DNA of 64,000 nucleotides from Gordius sp. MW1 (Eukaryota > Nematomorpha > Gordioida > Gordea > Gordiidae), in NCBI GenBank assembly GCA_964036665.1, contig OZ038527.1, forward strand, positions 16,700,221-16,764,220, written 5' to 3'. Below, piece after piece: positions 46,165 to 58,180 of the stretch. Position 1 is the stretch's first letter; the number at the start of each line of letters is the position of its first letter. The notes under the pieces are model-generated. The model ran no database searches. It worked only from the letters and a program-made list of their open reading frames with translations, and was not told the DNA's origin. The position numbers and the translations under genes are program-made.

Positions 46165-46860
46165 ATGCAGAAATATAAAACAACGGCTAACATCGGCGCT
46201 TTTATAACACAATTTGAGCGATTCATAAGGAGCAATAAGACGGAGACAGATGAGCAAAAAGCAGCTCTATTATTAACCAGCCTTGATGGGGAGGCATTCC
46301 AATTAATACTAGAGGATTATAGACCGCAAGAGTTGACAGGAATTACATATGAAGAAGCTAAAAATCGGTTAAAAAAATTATTCCAAAGGAATTCATGCGC
46401 GAGGGCAAAGAGGTATGAATTCTCAAAGGTCCGACAAGGCCAGGGAGAGACGATAGACACGTACGCTAATAGACTCAAAGCCGGAGCTAACAGCTGCTAC
46501 TTCGGAAACGAAGAATTGCAGAACAGAATCGTCGACCAATTTATTATTGGATTGCGCGATAGAAGCTTACAGGCCAGACTGTTGGCAGAAAATGACATCA
46601 AATGGGACCGCCTACGCGAGCTGGCGTTAACGGCCGAGACGATACACGGGGGGCTAAGCACTTTGCAAGACGGGTCCGAAGAGGCGTGGAGCGTAGTGGC
46701 GGGACGAGAAGCGTGGCCTGGGCCGGTCAGAATTCCCAGGTTAAAACATGCTTTAGATGTGTTAACTGTAGATATATATATTAATAACGAATTATTCCTA
46801 TGCATCTTCGATACCGGCGCCACGGTATTGATAATAGCGGCGCGAAGATGGGCGAAGGAG
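46165..46860 (+). mobile_element. gag-like and protease region of the Ty3/gypsy element
   Basis: The first about 530 bp resemble a gypsy gag capsid region (charged, helical, with TYANRLK and RIVDQFIIGLRD). The protease motif with DTGA follows near 46.8 kb. Treated as a fossil; boundaries approximate. Confidence 0.75.
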
Positions 46861-46979
46861 ATCCCACGCAACCGACGGTGTACGCGTACGGCCACGAGGA
46901 AAAAAAGATCGTAGCCAAGGTGCAAGCTGATGTCCGAATGGGGGACATGAGAAAACAGCTGTCGTTATTAATAGCAGAC

Positions 46980-48420
46980 GTAGCTGGGCCGCCGTTGTGT
47001 GGGATCGATTGGATCCAAGAATTTGAGCCCGAAATTTGGCGACGAATTCGTTGGAACTCTAGAGCTGCGGCGGAACGGTTAGCGGTAAATTACGTAGAAA
47101 GACCGAAGGATTCCAAGTGCGCGATCCGGCACGTGATAAAGCATTGGGAGGGCCAGCTAAACGAATTTTCAAAAGCAGTCAAGGGAATAACGGTGGAAGT
47201 ACCGTTAAAAGAGGGCATAGATCCCGTATTTATCCCCGCACGAAGGGTGCCGATGGCGTGGAAGAAAGAAGTAGAAGAAGAGCTGGACAAATGGGTCAAA
47301 GACGGGGTGATAGAACCGATCAATTTTTCAAGATGGGCCAGTCCAGTGGTACCCGTGAAAAAAAGCGATGGGACTCTTCGATTATGTATTGATTACCGGT
47401 TTACTATAAACAAATACGCTCAAGGATTGTTGTACCCCTTACCCAAAATCGACGATTTGTTAAATAAACTCGATAACGCGTGTGTTTTACTAAGCTGGAC
47501 CTAACGAAAGCGTACTTACAACTCGAATTAGGTCCAGAAACGAGCCAACGATTGACTATCTCCACGCACAAGGGCCTATTTAAAGTTAACCGAATGCCTT
47601 TTAGCTTAAATTGCGCCGCGACGATTTTCCAAAAAACAATGGATCAGATATTAGGAGGCATGGAGGGGGTAGCGGTATACATCGATGATATACTAATCGC
47701 GGGGGAAACGGAAGAAATCCACAACGAGCGGTTACTCAAAGTACTAGAAACGTTACAAAAATGGGGTTTCGTCATTTCCAAGAGCATCTTGTGGGCGAAG
47801 GAAGTAACATTTTTGGGATATGTAATAAGTAACAAGGGAATTCAAATCAACGACAACAAAGCCGAACTGGTCAAGCAGTGGAAAAATTTAACAAACAAAA
47901 ATGAAATAAATCGTTCCTGGGGTTAACAGCATATTTTTCAAAGTTTATTAAGGACTACGCCAAAATCGTGCACCCGATTCAGAAACTCATGAAAAAAACG
48001 TATTGTACCACTGGGGTGGAGAACAACAAGACGCATTCGAAGCCATCAAGTCCGCGCTTACTAAAGCCCCCGTACTGGCATACTTTAATGGAGATTGGGA
48101 GACTGGCCTGGTCGTAGACGCCTCTGGTACAGGGTTAGGGGCCATCTTACAGCAACGAGCACCAGGGGAGAATTGGAGAGTGGTGGCCTATGCTTCAAGA
48201 GCGTTAAACGATAGCGAAAGCCGGTATTCGACGATCGAACGAGAGGCTCTTGCGGTGGTTTATGGACTAAAAAAGTTCAATGAATATATACAAGGACGAA
48301 GCGTTACAAACATGACGGATCATAGACCCCTAGTATATATATTCGATCAGAGCAAAAGGGGCAAGGAACAATGGTCACCACGTCTAACTAGGTGGGCGCT
48401 CATGGTATCAGGCTACAACT
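46980..48420 (+). mobile_element. Reverse transcriptase and RNase H region
   Basis: The RT region includes LRLCIDYR, the LDLTKAYLQ block and a YIDD catalytic box near 47.68 kb. The RNase H region near 48.0-48.4 kb includes VVDASGTGLGA and the ESRYSTIEREALAVV block. This is the typical Ty3/gypsy order. Confidence 0.9.
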
Positions 48421-48545
48421 GAACGAAAACGCGTATGCCAGAAGACTCGACGAATACGTTTATATCATTGGACGTAGTAAGACAACACACCTTGGACTAG
48501 GGGCTGCGACAATTAAAAGAGTGGATTAGAGGTAAACAAAACACA

Positions 48546-49433
48546 ATGGTCACGTATGGGCTAAAACGCTCCTACGAAAAACACCTGCCAAAGTTACACG
48601 AAGCCAAAAGCATAATATTTTACAAAGGACGACGAATATTAATTCCGGCTAAGTTACGAGGAGCGGTACTCCAAAGATTACATAGGGGCCACGTGGGTAT
48701 CAAGCGGATGCAAGAAGTGGCGGGGCAGTATATATGGTGGCCTACTCTCGACGATGACTTATTGAGCGTAGCGAAAGGGTGCCGGAATTGCAATTACACT
48801 GCCGCGGCGGCGAAGAAGGCACCGTTGATAGAGTGTCAACCTAGCCATAAACCGTGGGTTCAAGTACATATCGATATCATGGGTCCTCTCAAGGGTAAGT
48901 CATATTTGGTGATGGTGGACAATAGCTCGAAATGGGTAGAAGTGTTTAAATTAGAAGACACCACAGCGACCACCATTATAAAAAAACTTGCTGAAACGTT
49001 TGCCAGATTTGGAAATCCTCCATGGTTAATATCAGATACCGGCCCGCAATTCAAAGGGCAGGAATTACAGAATCTTTGCAAGATGAAAGGGATTATTCAG
49101 CGATGGACAGCTCATTACCATCCTGCGTCTAACGGTCTGGCAGAAAGATATGTACGATTAATTAAAGAAGCCATTATTAGAAACGAGTCGGAAGTAGGGC
49201 TAAGTAGATTTTTAGAAAACTACAGATCTACAAAACACCCCACAACCAATAAAAGCCCACCAGACGTGATGCTAAAAAGGCGTATGCGAACCGAATGGGA
49301 GGTGTTGAGGGAAACCGTAATGGGTAGAGACCGGGAACCCGCGGATGTTCAACGTAGGAGACTTGGTTTGGGTACATATGTTTTTAGGACCAAGCAAATG
49401 GGTAGAAGGCACGATAATAGCCAAGCACGGTAG
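48546..49433 (+). mobile_element. Integrase region
   Basis: Starts with an H2C2 zinc-binding module (LHRGHVG ... CRNC). The DDE core follows, with VHIDIMGPL, ISDTGPQF and the glutamate region HYHPASNGLAERYVR. A short basic tail follows. Downstream, a short repeated segment (ACAAATGCAAAACCAGTCAG type) precedes the 3' LTR. Confidence 0.9.
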
Positions 49434-49753
49434 TCGGTCCTACGATGTATGGGCATAGGGAAAACACCACCGACACGTGGAACAAGTAAGGAAACGGAAA
49501 ATCTTGGATTGGACCACACTGGGACAAGAGAACGGGTGGCCGCAAAGGATATCATCAGAAAGGGAAGCGGGAACAAGTGCTATAAGGGAACAAATGCAAA
49601 ACCAGTCAGGAACGCCCAGAGAAGAACCTAGAAGGGAACAAATTCAAAAACAGTCAGGAACGCCTAGAGAAGAACCTAGATACCCGCAGTATAGTCGAAA
49701 ACCGCCAGCATTCCTTAAGGATTTTGTCTGTGAAAAGGGGGGGGGGGGGGAAC

Positions 49754-49945
49754 TGTAGAGAGGTAATTGGAGTGCGAAGTGCCTCAGGGGATATGTTATT
49801 TACCGATGTGTTGTCAATCAAATTATCGTTAATTGGTTATATGCGGAATGTATTATATACGTTGGATATACACGTTTTTACTCACTTTCTATTATTGTAT
49901 CGCTTTGAAACCTGTCTGTAGTAAATAAAGATCCCCAACCTTTAA
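49754..49945 (+). repeat. 3' LTR
   Basis: Starts TGTAGAGAGGTAATTGG directly after a G-rich purine tract and ends GATCCCCAACCTTTAA. Near-identical to the 5' LTR. Confidence 0.92.
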
Positions 49946-50319
49946 TAGATAATGAATTATAAAATTTTTAAATGATAAGTAATTGCGACATTTTTATCAC
50001 ATATTATATTATTTATGCGTATTTCGCTTTCATAAGCGCGTAAGTGTAATTATCATCCAATAACGGGAAGAAGATTTAGTTATATTCATACTTTAGATAT
50101 ATATTTATGTATTTAAGAAGTATTACTACTTGTTGGTATTTTTATAATTGTGAAATGATTATAAAAAATAATACAAATAATCATAAAAAAACCTTAAAAA
50201 TCAAAAAGCTTACGTTTGGAAAAGTGGTAGAATAAGGAATTGAGCTGATAAACATTTATAAAATGCCATTAGTGCCAATTAACAAAAAATAGAAATATTG
50301 AGCATTTAATTAAAAACTC
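49946..50319. other. AT-rich spacer
   Basis: Unique A/T-rich sequence between the retrotransposon and the satellite cluster; nothing recognised. Confidence 0.5.
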
Positions 50320-50490
50320 GGGCCTTCGGCTCTCGTGGGAAGGGGAAGAAGGGAAGGGGAGTAGGGGAAGGGAAGGGGGGACGACTCATCTATACTCCGT
50401 ATAAACGTAGCATATTTGCTATGCAATTTATGGGCGAGAAAGGTAGGAAGGGGCGAGAATGCCTATAGGGGGGTATTAAATGCAAAATAA
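50320..50490 (+). repeat. Satellite-cluster end module, inverted copy of 4035-4205
   Basis: ACTCGGGCCTTCGGCTCTCG, then GGGAAGGGGA-type purine runs, GCAATTTATGGGCGAGAA and GCCTATAGGGGGGTATTAAA. It reads as the reverse complement of the module at 4035-4205 and marks the left edge of the large satellite. Confidence 0.88.
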
Positions 50491-50684
50491 TTAGTTATAG
50501 ACCCTTGTAGGGGAGGGCATAGGGTAATTATCAATGTTAACCAATTCAAAAACGAAAAAAAATTCCGATTTATTTGGCCAATGGTCATTTTTTCCATTGG
50601 TCAGTAGCCTGCGGACGATCAAAAAGTCATATTATCAATGATATTAACAAGAACAAAATATTAATTTAATTTAAAAAAAAAAAA

Positions 50685-50780
50685 ATTTTGCCCTCTCCTG
50701 AGCTTGAACCAGGGATATCTAGGTAACCTTGTTTACAAGCCGTGCGCCATAACCCGTCACACCATGCCGGTATTAAAATA
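50685..50780 (-). repeat. tRNA-like SINE module
   Basis: On the minus strand: GCATGGTGTGACGGGTTATG (A-box-like), GCACGGCTTGTAAACAAGG (anticodon-loop-like, TGT) and CCCTGGTTCAAGCTCAGG (B-box-like). The ends do not pair as an acceptor stem, so it is not a functional tRNA but looks tRNA-derived. Repeated in units 2 (about 53325-53410) and 3 (about 55965-56045). Confidence 0.45.
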
Positions 50781-52899
50781 GTAGAGGTTATTATGTTATT
50801 TATGTAGATAATGAAATAATAAAGTTCTGTTTTATGTTTAGAAAATCAATATATTTCATCGGTCAGTAGCCAGCGGACGGTCAAAAAGTCAAATTATCAA
50901 TTGTATAACAAGAACATACTATTAATTTAATTTTAAAGAAAAAAAATTGAAATAAAAATTCCTTTTAGTTTTAAAAAAGGGCTAAATTCTGAAACTACCC
51001 GCCCGATTCGCTCGAAACTTTACCCGTAGGTGCCCAAGGCGGCCAGGGGTAAAATAGCCTTTTCAGATTCCTAAAATACCTTTTCGTTTTAAAAATATCG
51101 GAAAATTCCCGGCCACACGTGCGGTGTAATATATGACACGTAGAAAATTTTACTAATTATATAAACTTAAGCGTCTAATAAAGTACAATTCGTGTTTTAA
51201 TAGTTTAATAGTAGATTGAATTTAATTAGAAAGAACGGGCTATGATTATACCTTTGAAGGAGGTTTCGAATTTTGTGTTAGTTTCTATCAATATATTGTA
51301 TCGTAAATTAGAATCTAATACCTATATTTTTTAACTATTACTTTATAGGTTTTCTATGAAATCACAATCTATTTAAATGAAATATATTAACCCAATAAAA
51401 AAATATACATGCATTTATAAGGTTAAAAATATATATTACATTGTTGGCTGTCTGTTAGACCATCTATAATAAATTTTTAGGTTATATATAAAATTTGGCC
51501 AATGATCATTTTTTTTCATTGGTCAGTATCAACAGATACTCTATAAATCAATGATAGCCAAAAAAAACGGGAAAAAAATTTTTAATGCTCACTTTGGCCA
51601 ATGATCATTTTTTTCCATTGGTCAGCAGCCAGCGGACGGCCAAAAAGTCATATTATCAATGGTATTAACAGGAACAAGCCTAAGAGTCAAAAAAAAACGG
51701 GGAAAAAATTTCGATTCACAATTTGGCCAATGGTCATTTTTTCCAATGGTCAGCAGCCAGGACACGGTAAATATGGATATAAATTCATTAGAGTCAAAAA
51801 AACGAAAAATAAATTTTCGAATCACATTTTGGCCAATGGTCATTTTTTCCCATTGATCAGCAGCCAGGACACGGTAAAAGTGGATATAAATTCATAATAG
51901 TCAAGAAAAACGAAAAAAAAATTTTCGAATCACATTTTGGCTAATGGTCATTTTTTTCCATTGGTCAGCAGCCAACGGATGGCCAAAAAGTCACAATAGC
52001 AATGGTAGTAACAGGAACAATCATAATAGTCAAAAAAAACGAAAAAAATAATTTCGATACACATTTTGGCCAATGGTCATTTTTTTCCATTGGTCAGCAG
52101 CCAGGGGACGGCCAAAAAGTCTTATTATCAATGGTAGTAACAAGAACAATCATAAGAGTCAAAAAAACTCCGGGATTCGAACCCACAAACTAGTTAAATT
52201 AATAAAAATTAAAAGTAAACAGCGTGAGAAGACATTCGGTGCGTGACAAGACATTCGGTGCAAGACACCGAAGAGCGTGACAATATATAGATTCGGTGCA
52301 AGACATTCGGTAGCGTGACAAGACATAGGAAAATGGAAAGTGAGCCCATAATGAAACATAGACCCTTGTAGGGGAGGGCATGGGGTAATTATCAATGTTA
52401 ACCAATTCAAAAACGAAAAAAATATTTGATTTATACTTTGGCCAATGGTCATTTTTTTCATTGGTCAGTAGCCAGCGGACGGCCAAAAGGTCACATTATC
52501 AATGGTATTAACAAAGAACAACATATTAATTTAATTTAAAAAATAAATAAAAATTTTGCCCTCTCCGGGATTCGAACCCACATTAGTAAAGGCATAGGGT
52601 TTGGTAAGGGGCACAGGGACCCATATCAGTAAAGGCATAGGCTTTGGTAAGGGGCACAGGGACCCATATTAGTAGAGGCGTAGGCCCTTGTAGGAAAGGG
52701 CATAGGGTAATTATCAATGTTAACCTATTAAAAGACGAAAAAATACCATGAATTGCATATAGCAATTAAAAATTTCGCTTTATTTGGCCAATGGTCATTT
52801 TTTTCATTGGTCAGTAGCCAGCGGACGGTCAAAAATTTTTATTATCAATGGTATTAACAAGAACAAAATATTAATTTAATTTAAAAAAATTAAAAAAAA

Positions 52900-53025
52900 A
52901 TTCGTCCTCTCCCTGGCTTGAACCCGGGATATCCAGGTCACAAAGCTGGCGCCAATAACTTGGTGGACGACGGACGACGGACAACCAAAAACGAGCCCAT
53001 AAATTGCATAGCAATTAAAATAAGT
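52900..53025 (-). repeat. SINE-like element in satellite unit 1
   Basis: The reverse of the 6530-6665 element: starts (minus) AATTGCTATGCAATTTATGG, GGCTCGTTTTTGG, a GTCGTCC run, then GGGTTCAAGCCAGGGAGAGG with a B-box. Copies in units 2 (55540-55662) and 3 (58030-58172) occupy the same place. Confidence 0.65.
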
Positions 53026-53090
53026 CATATAAAAAAGACATTAAACATATATCAGTCAATTTAATAAATCTATTATAAATAAACGAGAAT

Positions 53091-55727
53091 GCCTATAGGG
53101 GGGTATTAAATGCAAAATTATTAGTTATAGACCCTTGTAGGGGAGGGCATAGGGTAATTATCAATGTTAACCAATTCAAAAACAAAAAAAAATTTCGATT
53201 TATTTGGCCAATGGTCATTTTTTCCATTGGTCAGTAGCCTGCGGACGATCAAAAAGTCATATTATCAATGATATTAACAAGAACAAAATATTAATTTAAT
53301 TTAAAAAAAAATAAAATTTTGCCCTCTCCCAAGCTTGAACCCGGGATATCCAGGTCACCCTGTTTACAAGCCGTGCGCTATAACCCGACACACCATGCTG
53401 GTATTAAAATAGTAGAAGTTATTATGTTATTTATATAGATAATGAAATAATAAAGTTCTGTTTTATGTTTAGAAAATCAATATATTTCATCGGTCAGTAG
53501 TCAGCGGACGGTCAAAAAGTCAAATTATCAATGGTATTAACAAGAACATAATATTAATTTAATTTTAAAGAAAAAAAATTAAAATAAAAATTCCTTTTAG
53601 TTTTAAAAAAGGGCTAAATTCTGAAACTACCCGCCCGATTCGCTCGAAACTTTACCCGTAGGTGCCCAAGGCGGCCAGGGGTAAAATAGCCTTTTCAGAT
53701 TCCTAAAATACCTTTTCGTTTTAAAAATATCGGACATTTCCCGGCCACACGTGCGGTGTAATATCTATAACACGTAGAAAATTTTACTAATTAATAAACT
53801 TACGCGCGCCATCTAATAAAGTACAATTCGTGTTTTAATAGTTTAATAGTAGATTGAATTTAATTAAAAAGAACGGGCTATGATTATACCTTTGAAGGAG
53901 GTTTCGAATTTTGTGTTAGTTTCTATCAATATATTGTATCGTAAATTAGAATCTAATACCTATATTTTTTTAACTATTACTTTTTAGGTTTTCTATGAAA
54001 TCACAATCTAATTAAATGAAATATATTAACCCAATAAAAAAATATGTATGCATTTATAAGATTAAAAATATATATTACATAGTTGGCTGTCTGTTAGACC
54101 ATCTATAATAAATTTTTAGGTTATATATAAAATTTGGCCAATGGTCATTTTTTTCATTGGTCAGTATCAACAGATACTCTATAAGTCAATGATAGCCAAA
54201 AAAAACGAGAAAAAAATTTTTGATGCTCACTTTGGCCAATGATCATTTTTTCCATTGGTCAGCAGCCAGCGGACGGCCAAAAAGTCATATTATCAATGGT
54301 ATTAACAGGAACAAGCATAAGAGTCAAAAAAAACGGGAAAAAAATTTCGATTCACAATTTGGCCAATGGTCATTTTTTCCAATGGTCAGCAGCCAGGACA
54401 CGGTAAATATGGATATAAATTCATTAGAGTCAAAAAAAACGAAAAAAAAATTTTCGAATCACATTTTGGCCAATGGTCATTTTTTCCCATTGATCAGCAG
54501 CCAGGACACGGTAAAAGTGGATATAAATTCATAATAGTCAAGAAAAACGAAAAAAAAATTTTCAATCACTATTTGGCCAATGGTCACTTTTTTCCATTGG
54601 TCAGCAGCCAACGGACGGCCAAAAAGTCACAATAGCAATGGTAGTAACAGGAACAATCATAATAGTCAAAAAAAAACGAAAAAAATAATTTCGATACACA
54701 TTTTGGCCAATGGTCATTTTTTTCCATTGGTCAGCAGCCAGGGGACGGCCAAAAAGTCTTATTATCAATGGTAGTAACAAGAACAATCATAAGAGTCAAA
54801 AAAAACTCCGGGATTCGAACCCACAAACTAGTTAAATTAATAAAAATTAAAAGAAAACAGCGTGAGAAGACATTCGGTGCGTGACAAGACATTCGGTGCA
54901 AGACACCGAAGAGCGTGGCAATATATAGATTCGGTGCAAGACATTCGGTAGCGTGACAAGACATAGGAAAATGGAAAGTGAGCCCATAATGAAACATAGA
55001 CCCTTGTAGGGGAGGGCATAGGGTAATTATCAATGTTAACCAATTCAAAAACGAAAAAAATATTTGATTTATACTTTGGCCAATGGTCATTTTTTTCATT
55101 GGTCAGTAGCCAGCGGACGGCCAAAAGGTCACATTATCAATGGTATTAACAAGAACAATATATTAATTTAATTTAAAAAATAAATAAAAATTTTGCCCTC
55201 TCCGGGATTCGAGCCCAAATTAGTAAAGGCATAGGGTTTGGTAAGGGGCACAGGGACCCATATCAGTAAAGGCATAGGCTTTGGTAAGGGGCACAGGGAC
55301 CCATATCAGTAGAGGCGTAGGCCCTTGTAGGAAAGGGCATAGGGTAATTATCAATGTTAACCTATTCAAAGACGAAAAAATACCATGAATTGCATATAGC
55401 AATTAAAAATTTTGCTTTATTTGGCCAATGGTCATTTTTTTCATTGGTCAGTAGCCAGCGGACGGTCAAAAATTTTTATTATCAATGTTATTAACAAAAA
55501 CAAAATATTAATTTAATTTAAAAAAATTAAAAAAAAATTCTTCCTCTCCCTGGCTTGAACCCGGGATATCCAGGTCACAAAGCTGGCGCCAATAACTTGG
55601 TGGACGACGGACGACGGACAACCAAAAACGAGTCCATAAATTGCATAGCAATTAAAATAAGTCATATAAAAAAGACATTAAACATATATCAGTCAATTTA
55701 ATAAATCTATTATAAATAAACGAGAAT
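53091..55727 (+). repeat. Higher-order satellite, unit 2
   Basis: About 2637 bp, the same block order as unit 1 with a few percent divergence and small indels. The spacing between corresponding points in units 1 and 2 is 2630 bp. Confidence 0.93.
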
Positions 55728-58180
55728 GCCTATAGGGGGGTATTAAATGCAAAATTATTAGTTATAGACCCTTGTAGGGGAGGGCATAGGGTAATTATCA
55801 ATGTTAACCAATTCAAAAACAAAAAAAAATTTTGATTTATTTGGCCAATGGTCATTTTTTCCATTGGTCAGTAGCCTGCGGACGATCAAAAAGTCATATT
55901 ATCAATGATATTAACAAGAACAAAATATTAATTTAATTTAAAAAAAAAATAAAATTTTGCCCTCTCCCAAGCTTGAACCCGGGATATCCAGGTCACCCTG
56001 TTTACAAGCCGTGCGCTATAACCCGACACACCATGCTGGTATTAAAATAGTAGAAGTTATTATGTTATTTATATAGATAATGAAATAATAAAGTTCTGTT
56101 TTATGTTTAGAAAATCAATATATTTCATCGGTCAGTAGTCAGCGGACGGTCAAAAGTCAAATTATCAATGGTATTAACAAGAACATAATATTAATTTAAT
56201 TTTAAAGAAAAAAAATTAAAATAAAAATTCCTTTTAGTTTTAAAAAAGGGCTAAATTCTGAAACTACCCGCCCGATTCGCTCGAAACTTTACCCGTAGGT
56301 GCCCAGGGCGGCCAGGGGTAAAATAGCCTTTTCAGATTCCTAAAATACCCTTTCGTTTTAAAAATATCGGACATTTCCCGGCCACACATGCGGTGTAATA
56401 TCTATAACACGTAGAAAATTTTACTAATTATATAAACTTACGCGCGCCATCTAATAAAGTACAATTCGTGTTTTAATAGATTAATAGTAGATTGAATTTA
56501 ATTAGAAAGAACGGGCTATGATTATACCTTTGAAGGAGGTTTCGAATTTTGTGTTAGTTTCTATCAATATATTGTATCGTAAATTAGAATCTAATACCTA
56601 TATTTTTTAACTATTACTTTTTAGGTTTTCTATGAAATCACAATCTAATTAAATGAAATATATTAACCCAATAAAAAAATATGTATGCATTTATAAGGTT
56701 AAAAATATATATTACATAGTTGGCTGTCTGTTAGACCATCTATAATAAATTTTTAGGTTATATATAAAATTTGGCCAATGGTCATTTTTTTTCATTGGTC
56801 AGTACCAACAGATACTCTATAAGTCAATGATAGCCAAAAAAACGGAAAAAAAATTTTTGATGCTCACTTTGGCCAATGGTCATTTTTTTCCATTGTTCAG
56901 CAGCCAGCGGACGGCCAAAAAGTCATATTATCAATGGTATTAACAGGAACAATCATAAGAGTCAAAAAAAACGGAAAAAAAATTTCGATTCACAATTTGG
57001 CCAATGGTCATTTTTTTCTATTGGTCAGCAGCCAGGACACGGTAAAAGTGAATATAAATTCATAAGAGTCAAAAAAAACGAAAAAAAAATTTTCGAATCA
57101 CATTTTGGCCAATGGTCATTTCCATTGGTCAGCAGCCAGGACACGGTAAAAGTGGATATAAATTCATAATAGTCAAAAAAAAACTAAAAAAAAATTTTCG
57201 AATAACATTTTGGCCAATGGTCATTTTTTTCCATTGGTCAGCAGCCAGGACACGGTAAAAGTGGATATAAATTCATAATAGTCAAAAAAAAAAACAAAAA
57301 AAAAAATTTTCGAATCACATTTTGGCCAATGGTCATTTTTTCTATTGGTCAGCTGCCAACGGACGGCCAAAAAGTCACAATAGCAATGGTAGTAACAGGA
57401 ACAATCATAATAGTCAAAAAAAACGAAAAAAATAATTTCGATACACATTTTGGCCAATGGTCATTTTTTTCCATTGGTCAGCAGCCAACTGACGGCCAAA
57501 AGGTCACAATAGCAATGGTAGTAACAGGAACAATCATAATAGTCAAAAAAAACGAAAAAATAATTTCGATACACATTTTGGCCAATGGTCATTTTTTTCA
57601 TTGGTCAGTAGCCAGCGGACGGCCAAAAGGTCACATTATCAATGGTTTTTAACAAGAACAATTAATTAATTTAATTTAAAAAATAAATAAAAAATTTTGC
57701 CCTCTCCGGGATTCGAACCCACATTAGTAAAGGCATAGGGTTTGGTAAGGGGCACAGGGACCCATATCAGTAAAGGCATAGGCTTCGGTAAGGGGCACAG
57801 GGACCCATATCAGTAGAGGCGTAGGCCCTTGTAGGAAAGGGCATAGGGTAATTATAAATGTTAACCTAATCAAAGACGAAAAAATACCATAAATTGCATA
57901 TAGCAATTAAAAATTTCGCTTTATTTGGCCAATGGTCATTTTTTTCATTGGTCAGTAGCCAGCGGACGGTCAAAAATTTTTATTATCAATGGTATTAACA
58001 AGAACAAAATATTAATTTAATTTAAAAAAATTAAAAAAAAATTCGTCCTCTCCCTGGCTTGAACCCGGGATATTCAGATCACAAAGCTGGCGCCAATAAC
58101 TTGGTGGACGACGGACGACGGACGACGGACGACGGACGACGCACCAAAAACGAGCCCATAAATTGCATAGCAATTAATAA
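55728..58180 (+). repeat. Higher-order satellite, unit 3
   Basis: About 2.45 kb. Same order, but the CCAATGG run is longer while the TTCGGTGCAAGACATTCGG block seen in units 1 and 2 is missing, and the terminal GACGGAC minisatellite is expanded. The satellite stops here and unique sequence follows. Confidence 0.9.
58104..58142. repeat. GACGGAC minisatellite, expanded copy
   Basis: Five to six tandem 7-bp GACGGAC units inside the SINE-like element of satellite unit 3. The corresponding elements of units 1 and 2 have two or three. Confidence 0.85.

Larger units (their letters stand above)
45962..49945 (+). mobile_element. Ty3/gypsy LTR retrotransposon, young but broken
   Basis: About 4.0 kb with near-identical long terminal repeats of about 190 bp and the bases TAGATAA on both outer flanks, consistent with a target duplication. 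A purine tract of AAAAGGGG type lies just before the 3' repeat. Order of parts: gag-like, aspartic protease (DTGA motif), reverse transcriptase (YIDD box), RNase H, integrase (zinc-binding HHCC then a DDE core). The RT-RH-IN order places it in Ty3/gypsy. The reading frame carries roughly four to six breaks, so it does not look functional. The two long repeats differ at about three positions, so insertion was recent. GC content is clearly higher than that of the surrounding DNA. Confidence 0.93.
50461..53090 (+). repeat. Higher-order satellite, unit 1
   Basis: First of three units of about 2.63 kb. Order inside the unit: GCCTATAGGGGGGTATTAAA start; one satellite repeat; a tRNA-like block (about 50690-50780); a unique part with CCCGCCCGATTCGCTCGAAA and GGTGCCCAAGGCGGCCAG; a run of CCAATGG satellite units (51.49-52.15 kb); a block with GGGATTCGAACCC and TTCGGTGCAAGACATTCGG; more satellite repeats with GGCATAGGGTTTGGTAAGG; and the SINE-like element ending AAATTGCATAGCAATTAAAA. 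Confidence 0.92.

Noticed and set aside
46497-49576. Antisense frames over the retrotransposon
   Set aside because: Shadows of the gag-pol parts on the opposite strand.
50685-50780. Functional tRNA gene
   Set aside because: A-box-, anticodon-loop- and B-box-like parts are present, but the ends do not pair as an acceptor stem and the block repeats in each satellite unit, so it is taken as tRNA-derived.
51601-57652. Many open frames of 60-126 codons on both strands in the satellite
   Set aside because: They repeat the same few peptide words because the A-rich units have few stops. They run across unit boundaries on both strands and have no domain; they are repeat artefacts.
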